DNA of 64,000 nt. Source: Christensenella sp. UBA1242. GTDB taxonomy: Bacteria > Bacillota > Clostridia > Christensenellales > UBA1242. Under the pieces are notes generated by a model. It worked only from the letters and a program-made list of their open reading frames with translations, was not told the origin of the DNA and searched no databases. The position numbers and the translations under genes are program-made. Where the stretch lies: contig DBWI01000014.1 in the NCBI GenBank assembly GCA_002308915.1, positions 18,786 to 82,785 of the forward strand. Direction: 5' to 3'. Position 1 is the first letter of the stretch. The number at the start of each line of letters is the position of its first letter. Positions 52,993 through 60,306 of this stretch are shown here, piece by piece.

Positions 52993-54774
52993 TCACTCAA
53001 CGGTAACACTTTTTGCCAAATTACGTGGTTTGTCGGGATTAAGATTGAGTTTTAGACATGTTTTGTATGCAAGTAGTTGAAAAGGGACTATACTAAACAA
53101 ACTGGAGATATTTTGGGCACAATTTGAAAAATTATATATAAAATCAATATTACAAAAACTGGATTCTGGAATTGGTAGGTTAGTAACAAAGACAATTTTT
53201 CCACCACGAGATTTTATTTCGCTTGCACTGGCTAAGTTTTTTGATAACAAATTTTTCTTTGTTGCAATAATAAAGACTACGCTTGTGTCATCAATAAGAC
53301 TTAAAGTTCCATGTTTAAGTTCTCCAGAAGGAATTGCTATGCAATTTATATAAGTGACTTCTTTTAGTTTTAAGCTTGCTTCTAGGGCTGTTACATAATC
53401 TTCATCTTTTCCAATAAAAAATATTTTTTTGTGAGATAAAACAATGTCTACAAGATTGTCTATTTTATCTGCATTTTTAAAGAAATCAATTTTTGAAAAG
53501 TTTATATTTTTATAACAATTTTTTTCTGAGATTACACTGTGCATATGAATAGATAGTAGATAGAGAATATATAACATTGCGTTATATGCTTTTGTTGAAA
53601 TTACTGCAACTTCTGGACCTGCACAAGTTGGTAAAACATAGTCGCAGTTTTGTGCAAGTGTTGAGTATGGAACGTTTACTATTGCAATACTTTTTGCATG
53701 TCTTTTCTTGCATAAATTTTGACACAAAATTGTATCGGCTGTTTCGCCACTTTGGCTAATAAAGATACATAATGTTGATCGGTTTATTATTTGTTTTGAA
53801 TATCTAAACTCGCTTGCAATATATGCTTCACTTGGGATATTGCAATATGCTTGCAAATATTTTGCTCCCATCATACAAGCATGGTATGCAGTACCACAAC
53901 CAATAAGTTTTATTGAATTAATATTTTGTAATAATTTTTTATCTATTTTTGAAAAATAATTTGTAGTTTTGTATGAGTTTGTAATATTTTGTATTACTTC
54001 TGGAATTTCTGATATTTCTTTTTCTGCATAATACTTATAGTTTTTCAAACCACAAGACTTTTCAAAATTACTTATAATGTTCTTTTTTATTGTAATTTTT
54101 TTAAGATTAAAATTATAAAAAACAATTTCATTTTGAGTGAGTTTTGCGATGCAATTCTGTGGCAATGTATAGTAATCGGAGTATTTTTCAGTAAAGCAAA
54201 TTGGGTCACTGCTTGCCATTACACTATCATTATTTTTTGCAACAAATAATGGGCTGTTTTTTCTTGCTAAATATATTGTATTATTATCTTTTTTGTTCAT
54301 TATACACAGTGCAAATGAACCTTTTAGTTTGGATATAACATCTTTGATATTAAGTAAACTATCATTTATATTATTTTGTTCTAATAGATTCGGAATAACT
54401 TCTGTGTCAGTTTGACTATAAAATTGTACATTTGGCAAAGTTTTTTTAAGTTCCAAATAGTTTTCAATAATTCCGTTATGTACAACGCACCAGTTTTGGT
54501 TTTGGCTTGTGTGAGGGTGAGTGTTGTCTAATGTTACTTTTCCATGAGTAGCCCAGCGTGTGTGAGCAATTCCACAATTTGAATTGATGTTTTTTTGAAG
54601 TTTATTTTCTAAATCGGATATTTGGCCAACATTTTTTTGAATAACAAAATTATTGTCGTCAAAAAGACAAATACCACCTGAGTCATAGCCACGATACTCA
54701 AGTTTTTTTAGATTTTTAATTATTTCATCTTTTGCATTATTTTCTTTGGTTATGTAGCCAATTATTCCGCACAT
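52993..54774 (-). CDS. glmS: Glucosamine-fructose-6-phosphate aminotransferase (isomerizing)
   Basis: Makes glucosamine-6-phosphate from fructose-6-P and glutamine, the entry to cell-wall amino sugars. The 593-residue protein begins MCGIIGY (Cys2 nucleophile exposed after Met removal), then YRGYDSGG, HTRWATHG and HNGIIENY of the glutaminase domain; two SIS domains follow with GCGTAYHA and ISQSGETADT; it ends PRNLAKSVTVE, the normal GlmS tail. RBS AAGGAG. Promoter TTGACA ... CATAAT lies upstream in a 165-base interval too short and unlike a glmS ribozyme. Confidence 0.96.
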   Translation of the reverse strand: MCGIIGYITKENNAKDEIIKNLKKLEYRGYDSGGICLFDDNNFVIQKNVGQISDLENKLQKNINSNCGIAHTRWATHGKVTLDNTHPHTSQNQNWCVVHNGIIENYLELKKTLPNVQFYSQTDTEVIPNLLEQNNINDSLLNIKDVISKLKGSFALCIMNKKDNNTIYLARKNSPLFVAKNNDSVMASSDPICFTEKYSDYYTLPQNCIAKLTQNEIVFYNFNLKKITIKKNIISNFEKSCGLKNYKYYAEKEISEIPEVIQNITNSYKTTNYFSKIDKKLLQNINSIKLIGCGTAYHACMMGAKYLQAYCNIPSEAYIASEFRYSKQIINRSTLCIFISQSGETADTILCQNLCKKRHAKSIAIVNVPYSTLAQNCDYVLPTCAGPEVAVISTKAYNAMLYILYLLSIHMHSVISEKNCYKNINFSKIDFFKNADKIDNLVDIVLSHKKIFFIGKDEDYVTALEASLKLKEVTYINCIAIPSGELKHGTLSLIDDTSVVFIIATKKNLLSKNLASASEIKSRGGKIVFVTNLPIPESSFCNIDFIYNFSNCAQNISSLFSIVPFQLLAYKTCLKLNLNPDKPRNLAKSVTVE

Positions 54775-54939
54775 AAAACGCTCCTTTTTTACATACTACA
54801 TTATGTAATAAAATGGAGAAACGTGTCAAAACTTTTGTTGATTATTTATTAATATTGGACAATATTTAATTTAGAATAAATAAGTCTTGAAAAAAATAAC
54901 TGCATGTGCTATAATTATAATGATAAAAAGGAGTGAATA

Positions 54940-55386
54940 ATGACTGACCAAAAAGAAAAAATACAACGATTAACTTCTTGCTTTTGCAAATTGATGTGGG
55001 AAAGATATTTGGAAAAACTTATGAAGCAATATATAATGGAAAATGGCTATCCAGAATTTGGAGAAGCACCAAAATATGACCAACAAGAACTAAGTAAATT
55101 TGAAGATAATTTACCTTTGTTTGAGAGTGAATTAAACAAATATATTGCTAACAAACTTGCTTGTGATGGTGAAGTTGTTATAAATACTTCTGAGAACAAT
55201 CTTGAACTTGAGCAACTGTCTTTGTATGTTTTTGATAAATGCTTAGAAGATATTGTTGGTGATTACAAAATAATATTAGATTGTAATAAGGATAATGGAG
55301 ATGTTACATTAATTTGCAAAGGTGCTTTGGTGGAGAAACATAATGTTTTGCATATTGATATGAACGAAAATGAAATCAGCTATTAA
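54940..55386 (+). CDS. Hypothetical acidic protein, 148 aa
   Basis: RBS AAGGAG before ATG. Cytosolic, with Cys-containing N-terminus (LTSCFCKLMW) and a mixed alpha/beta rest; no motif recognised. Single gene with its own TATAAT promoter, divergent from glmS. A hairpin (AATCAGCT/AGCTGATT) overlaps the stop codon and ends the unit. Confidence 0.6.
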   Translation: MTDQKEKIQRLTSCFCKLMWERYLEKLMKQYIMENGYPEFGEAPKYDQQELSKFEDNLPLFESELNKYIANKLACDGEVVINTSENNLELEQLSLYVFDKCLEDIVGDYKIILDCNKDNGDVTLICKGALVEKHNVLHIDMNENEISY

Positions 55387-55402
55387 ATAAGCTGATTTTT
55401 TT
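55371..55402 (+). terminator. Terminator overlapping the end of the 54940 gene
   Basis: AATCAGCT ATTAAATA AGCTGATT stem with T-run; the upstream arm is coding sequence. Confidence 0.8.
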
Positions 55403-55463
55403 TGTATATTGACAACTATAACTTTATGTTATAAAATATAGACATAAAAATAGGAGGCGCATC

Positions 55464-56333
55464 ATGGGCACACTAAAAAAATTATTTATTCCCGTAGCAG
55501 CGATTGCAACTCTTTTTGCAGTAACAGGTTGTAGTGATGTTAAACCTGACAGGGCAAAAAACATACAAGACAATTTGATTTCTGAGTCAATCGAAAGAGG
55601 CGAAGGTATTAAAGATTTTAGATTAATTGGAACCGAAGTGGACAAAGTCGGTTTTGTTTTTGATGTAAACTTTAATGGGGTAGCAAAATTAGATAATGGC
55701 AGCCAAGCATTTACATCATTCACATATCAAGCTCCATCAACATATTTTGAGAAACTTACTAAAAGAAGTGCAGCTACTAATGTGTATGATGTTTTTGATA
55801 AAGTTGTTGAAGACCTTGATTATACAGTTTGTACAATTTCACCAGTAACAGACATTAAATATATCAATTCTACATTTGTTCATAATGCTCCATCACCATT
55901 TGAAAAATATGGTATAAAAAAGGGAATTGTTTATAATCTTTCAACTCCAACATTCAATGAAGAGAATAATGAAGTTAGTTTTGATGTAAGAACTTTAATG
56001 GATGTAAGAAAAGTTAAATTTGTAGCTGATGCTGGTATTGGTTTCAATTTGATTAGTTTGCATTTTACATTGGGTTTAGGTGTAACACTAAGAGCATGTG
56101 AAGGAACATTTGTTACAGATGACACATACAAGTTTATAACTGATGCACAAACTTTTGAACAAATGAAAGAAGATAATTCACTTGTGTATTCATATGTTGC
56201 AGATGCTATTCAAGCAAAAGATAACGATAAGATTTCTGCAGCAAGAAATACAACAAATTATGTAACTTATGATGCAGCTGATATGCTTACATATTTTGAT
56301 ATGGGCAAAGTTGCTGAGGAATATTCAATTTAG
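55464..56333 (+). CDS. Lipoprotein, copy 1 of a tandem pair
   Basis: 289 residues with signal peptide and lipobox AVTGC (Cys 23). The rest is beta-rich, with a C-terminal motif shape FEQMKEDNSLVYSYVADAIQAKD also found in the next gene (LDAMKEDNTLVFDKFVEAVKTGD). Extracellular, membrane-anchored, function unknown. Excellent RBS AGGAGG. Promoter with TTGACA upstream. Confidence 0.72.
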   Translation: MGTLKKLFIPVAAIATLFAVTGCSDVKPDRAKNIQDNLISESIERGEGIKDFRLIGTEVDKVGFVFDVNFNGVAKLDNGSQAFTSFTYQAPSTYFEKLTKRSAATNVYDVFDKVVEDLDYTVCTISPVTDIKYINSTFVHNAPSPFEKYGIKKGIVYNLSTPTFNEENNEVSFDVRTLMDVRKVKFVADAGIGFNLISLHFTLGLGVTLRACEGTFVTDDTYKFITDAQTFEQMKEDNSLVYSYVADAIQAKDNDKISAARNTTNYVTYDAADMLTYFDMGKVAEEYSI

Positions 56334-56343
56334 GAGGTTGAAC

Positions 56344-57210
56344 ATGAAAAAGAAGAAATTAATTATTTTTGGTGCCACAGTCCTTTCTGCATTGGGACTT
56401 GCAGGTTGTTCAACCGCACTTGAAAAGGCACAAACTTCATTATCTGATGTTAGTAAAAATGTGTTAAATGAAAACCTTAACTTTAGACAAAGACTTGAAG
56501 GAGGCATTGAAAAATACAAGTTTTTGGGAGCTAATTTTGATGGAAATTCAAATGGTGAGTTTGACATTGAAATATGTGGTGTTTCTGTTGCAAATGAGAC
56601 AAAAGAAAAGGCATATACAACATTATATTACACAATCCCAGCAACAGAATTTAATGGGATAAATGCAAAAGATTCAACAGCTGTTATTAATTCTTTGACA
56701 CAAGTTGTTCCAAATTATGAAATAAAAGATTTTAGTTATGCTCCTGTAAAAGATTTTAATAATCTCAATGGTGCAGTAAAAAGTGTGTTAGAAAGTCCAC
56801 TTGATGAGTATAAAACACATAGTGCACTTGTTTATGGTGTTGATAACTTGAATTTTAATTATGAAGATGGATATGCATCTTTTACTACTTATGAAGACAC
56901 AAAATATTCAAGAACAAGAACAGAATTGGTTTGGACAGTTGTTGGTTGGGATTTGGAAGGAAATCCACAATATGGTTGGGCTGTTCAATCTGTTACAGAT
57001 TACGAAGGATTTGTTCAAGAACATAATATGTATGTTAAGGCAAGTACAGAAGAACTTGATGCGATGAAGGAAGATAACACATTGGTTTTTGATAAATTTG
57101 TTGAGGCAGTTAAAACAGGAGATAAATCATTGTATACTGTTCAATCAGTCAATGTTGTAAAAACAACTGAATTTAACACAAATCTTTTGGGTACAGATTA
57201 TTCAATGTAA
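56344..57210 (+). CDS. Lipoprotein, copy 2 of a tandem pair
   Basis: 288 residues from ATG 56344 (AGGAGG upstream); a longer frame that overlaps copy 1 is rejected. Lipobox GLAGC, then a beta-rich ectodomain with the same C-terminal motif as copy 1, including MKEDN(S/T)LV. It starts 10 bases after copy 1, so both are made together. Function unknown. Confidence 0.72.
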   Translation: MKKKKLIIFGATVLSALGLAGCSTALEKAQTSLSDVSKNVLNENLNFRQRLEGGIEKYKFLGANFDGNSNGEFDIEICGVSVANETKEKAYTTLYYTIPATEFNGINAKDSTAVINSLTQVVPNYEIKDFSYAPVKDFNNLNGAVKSVLESPLDEYKTHSALVYGVDNLNFNYEDGYASFTTYEDTKYSRTRTELVWTVVGWDLEGNPQYGWAVQSVTDYEGFVQEHNMYVKASTEELDAMKEDNTLVFDKFVEAVKTGDKSLYTVQSVNVVKTTEFNTNLLGTDYSM

Positions 57211-57223
57211 TAATAAAAAAGCA

Positions 57224-57256
57224 CAAAGGCATTCTTTTTTGAGAATGCCTTTTTTA
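57224..57256 (+). terminator. Terminator after the lipoprotein pair
   Basis: AAAGGCATTCT / AGAATGCCTTT stem, loop TTTTTG, T-run. Confidence 0.85.
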
Positions 57257-57295
57257 TTGCAAAAATTATGTAATTTTTTAAACTTTGCAATTTAT

Positions 57296-57325
57296 TTGAC
57301 TATAAAATAATAATTAAATTATACT
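57296..57325 (+). promoter_or_regulatory. Promoter of the P-type ATPase gene (leaderless spacing)
   Basis: TTGACT (57296-57301), 18 bases, TATACT (57320-57325), then 6 bases (AAAGGC) to ATG. The AAAGG is too close to ATG to be an RBS. Confidence 0.7.
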
Positions 57326-57331
57326 AAAGGC

Positions 57332-59755
57332 ATGAAGAAGAAAGAACCTGTAAGTATCAACAGATATAATCCTTCAATAACTGAAGGTCTTTCTGTTGAG
57401 CAATTACAGGAAAGACAAGAGAATAAATTATATAATAAAGCAAGTAACAAAGGTGGAAAATCGTACTTTAGAATTATAATAGAAAATACTTGTACGTTTT
57501 TCAATTTTGTATGGCTTGTTATTTTTGTTGCACTGATGGCTGTTGGTAGTTACAAAGATCTTTTGTTTATTGTTGTAATCTTTTTGAATACTTTAATTTC
57601 TGTTATTCAAGAATGTAAAGCAAAGAATGTTGTTGAAAAGTTATCTCTTTCTACAGCACCCAAAATTAAAGTACTTAGAGCAGGTAAGTATTATGATATT
57701 TCTGCAGAAAAACTTGTTCTTGATGATATAATCGTTTTAGATACTGGGTCGTCAATTCCTTCGGACTGTATTATTATGGACGGGAAAATTGAAGTTAATG
57801 AAAGTTTACTTACTGGCGAAAGTGATGCTATAAAAAAGAATGACGGCGACATAATTTTGGCAGGCAGTTTTATTATTAGTGGACAGTGTGTTGCAAGAGT
57901 TGAAAGAATAGGTAGTGATAACTATATTCAAACACTTGCAAAAGAAGCCAAAAAATTTAAAAGCCCAAATTCAAATCTTAATAAAGATTTGAAAACAATA
58001 ATAAAATATATTGGCATTGGAATAATTCCTGTTGGAATTTTAATGTTTATAATTAACTTTTTCTCTTATGGAGATTTGAGTCTTGCAATAACCAAAACTT
58101 GCGGAGCATTAACGGGTATGATTCCAGCGGGTATGTTTTTGCTAGTTACAATAGCTCTTGCTGTTGGTGTTGTTAAACTTAGCACAAAAAAGACAATGGT
58201 TAAAGACTTGTATTCAATAGAAATGCTTGCAAGAAGTGATGTTTTGTGTCTTGATAAAACAGGAACAATTACAGATGGAACAATGCAAGTAAGTGAAGTG
58301 ATTGATATTGAAGAAAATTCCAAATATACAACAAAAGAAATTATTGCAAATATTCTTCATGCACAAAAGACAAATAATTCAACAAGCAGTGCTCTTCTTA
58401 TGTATTTTGGAAAGTCAACTAATCTAAAAAGGCTATATAATGTTGAATTTTCTTCAGCTAGGAAATGCACTTATACTAGTTTTGAAGATCTTGGAACATA
58501 TATACTTGGAGCTCCGGAATTTACAAAATGCAAATTAACAAAAACACAAAATAAAACAATTTATAAATATACTTCTGATGGGAAAAGAGTTTTGTTGCTT
58601 GCAAAAAGTCCTGATATTTTAAAAGATGATAATGATAAATTAACAAATATTTCTCCGGTTGCACTTATTGTTATTGAAGACCATATTCGTGAAGATGCGT
58701 ATGAAACAATTGAGTGGTTTAAAAAGAATAATGTTGATATAAAGATTATTTCTGGTGATAATCCAATAACAGTTAGCAGTATAGCAAAACGTGTTGGGGT
58801 TAAGGATGCCGAACTTAGTGTTTCTTTGGAAGGAATGAACTTACAAGAAGTTGAAAAACTTGCTGACAAATTTACTGTTTTTGGTAGAGTTAGCCCAGAA
58901 CAAAAACATACTCTTGTTAAAGCACTAAAAAAACAAGGACATGTTGTTGCAATGACAGGTGATGGCGTCAATGATACTCTTGCACTTAAAGAAGCAGATT
59001 GTTCAATTGCAATGGCAGATGGTAGTGAAGTTGCAAGAAACCTTAGTAAACTTGTTTTAATGGATTCAAAATTTTCTAGTCTTCCCGCAGTGGTTCAAGA
59101 AGGTAGACAAGTTATTAATAATGTTCAACAATCTTCAACATTGTTTTTGATGAAAACTATATTTACAATATTGACATCATTATTTACAATATTAACACTT
59201 TCTGGATATCCATTTACACCAGTTCAATTGTTTTTACTTGAATTGTTTGTAATTGGTCTTCCTTCTGTAATTTTAGCACTTCAACCAAATACGAATTTAA
59301 TTAAAGGTGAATTTATTCCGGTGGTGCTGAGGCGAAGTGTGCCTAGCGGACTTCTTATGTTTATTAATGTGTTTACAACAATTATTTTGGCTAGATTTGG
59401 TATATTGAATGCTGAAGAATTTCAAACACTTTCAACACTTGTTCTCATTTTTACTGGCTATATAAATTTGATCTTCCTTTGTATGCCATTTACAAAACTA
59501 AAAGCACTTTGTTGTGCTGTTTCAATAACAGCAATAATTGTAGCAATTGCAGTTATGGGAGATTTCTTTGGGATGACTTTAATAAATCTAAAAGTAATTT
59601 TAATGCTTGCTGGATTCTTGGCAGTTGCAATTCCTTTGCATATATTGCTTCCAAAGCTTGTACATAACATAGAGAGAACATTACAGACAATAAAAAAACA
59701 GAACGAAGAAAAGCGAGCAAAAGCAGCCGTTGTTGACTTGGATGAAAACAAATAA
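57332..59755 (+). CDS. Cation-transporting P-type ATPase (CtpE-like)
   Basis: The 807-residue protein has every P-type hallmark: LTGESDA (~161-166), phosphorylation site DKTGT (D308), nucleotide domain, TGDGVNDTLAL and the later membrane helices (8-10 total). Its closest pattern is the CtpE group proposed to move Ca2+. The conserved helix-4 Glu of PEGL is absent: the motif here is MIPAGMFLL (A266), so cation binding may differ or the true ion may be another. Helix-4 variants with non-acidic residues occur in Gram-positive relatives. Monocistronic, probably leaderless. Confidence 0.85.
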   Translation: MKKKEPVSINRYNPSITEGLSVEQLQERQENKLYNKASNKGGKSYFRIIIENTCTFFNFVWLVIFVALMAVGSYKDLLFIVVIFLNTLISVIQECKAKNVVEKLSLSTAPKIKVLRAGKYYDISAEKLVLDDIIVLDTGSSIPSDCIIMDGKIEVNESLLTGESDAIKKNDGDIILAGSFIISGQCVARVERIGSDNYIQTLAKEAKKFKSPNSNLNKDLKTIIKYIGIGIIPVGILMFIINFFSYGDLSLAITKTCGALTGMIPAGMFLLVTIALAVGVVKLSTKKTMVKDLYSIEMLARSDVLCLDKTGTITDGTMQVSEVIDIEENSKYTTKEIIANILHAQKTNNSTSSALLMYFGKSTNLKRLYNVEFSSARKCTYTSFEDLGTYILGAPEFTKCKLTKTQNKTIYKYTSDGKRVLLLAKSPDILKDDNDKLTNISPVALIVIEDHIREDAYETIEWFKKNNVDIKIISGDNPITVSSIAKRVGVKDAELSVSLEGMNLQEVEKLADKFTVFGRVSPEQKHTLVKALKKQGHVVAMTGDGVNDTLALKEADCSIAMADGSEVARNLSKLVLMDSKFSSLPAVVQEGRQVINNVQQSSTLFLMKTIFTILTSLFTILTLSGYPFTPVQLFLLELFVIGLPSVILALQPNTNLIKGEFIPVVLRRSVPSGLLMFINVFTTIILARFGILNAEEFQTLSTLVLIFTGYINLIFLCMPFTKLKALCCAVSITAIIVAIAVMGDFFGMTLINLKVILMLAGFLAVAIPLHILLPKLVHNIERTLQTIKKQNEEKRAKAAVVDLDENK

Positions 59756-59762
59756 AAATATT

Positions 59763-59790
59763 AAATCTCACAATTTTGTGGGATTTTTTA
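59763..59790 (+). terminator. Terminator after the P-type ATPase
   Basis: AAATCTCACA ATTT TGTGGGATTT stem (one G-T pair) and T-run. Confidence 0.75.
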
Positions 59791-59804
59791 TTAAACTTTT
59801 TTGT

Positions 59805-59833
59805 TTGATATTTATCTATGTTTATGTTATACA
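59805..59833 (+). promoter_or_regulatory. Promoter of the GNAT-helicase-phosphatase operon (leaderless spacing)
   Basis: TTGATA (59805-59810), 17 bases, TATACA (59828-59833), then 6 bases to ATG 59840. Confidence 0.65.
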
Positions 59834-59839
59834 TAAAAT

Positions 59840-60295
59840 ATGAGAAAAGTTAAAAAAGTACCAAAAATTGACAAGAAAAAATTCAAAAAGATGTTCAATG
59901 ACTATATGCATGAGTTGAGTGAATTTGATTATACAATAAAATTTGACAAAAAAAATCAAGTAATATATCAATGGTTTGACTATTATTGGATAGAAAAAAC
60001 TAGATTTGTTTTTTATTTAATTGTTGACGATTATATTGCAGGATTTGCAATGGTTAGGAAAGTAGAAGAAAACATGTTTGAAATTGCAGAGTTTTATATA
60101 TTACCAGAGTTTAGGGGAAATGGCAATGCAATGTGGTTTGCTCAATATGCTTTGAATAATTTTGATGGAAATTTTGAGTTTTCAACAATGCTAACAAATG
60201 GCAGAGCAGTAAATTTTTGGAATAAAGTATCATTACAATATAATCATAAAGAAAAAACAGATAAAGAATATAAGCATTGGCAAATAATTAAATAA
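59840..60295 (+). CDS. GNAT-family N-acetyltransferase
   Basis: 151 residues. The acetyl-CoA loop is seen in FEIAEFYILPEFRGNGNAMWFAQYAL, the motif A region with R-G-N-G-N (usual Q/RxxGxG/A), followed by the C-terminal NFWNKV strand. Substrate unknown. First of an operon with the helicase (11-base gap) and a histidine phosphatase. No SD; likely leaderless. Confidence 0.75.
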   Translation: MRKVKKVPKIDKKKFKKMFNDYMHELSEFDYTIKFDKKNQVIYQWFDYYWIEKTRFVFYLIVDDYIAGFAMVRKVEENMFEIAEFYILPEFRGNGNAMWFAQYALNNFDGNFEFSTMLTNGRAVNFWNKVSLQYNHKEKTDKEYKHWQIIK

Positions 60296-60306
60296 TTGGA
60301 GTTTTA

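Noticed and set aside
54775..54939. glmS ribozyme upstream of glmS
   Set aside because: The 165-base interval carries a promoter and RBS near glmS and another promoter on the other side, leaving no room for the ribozyme core.
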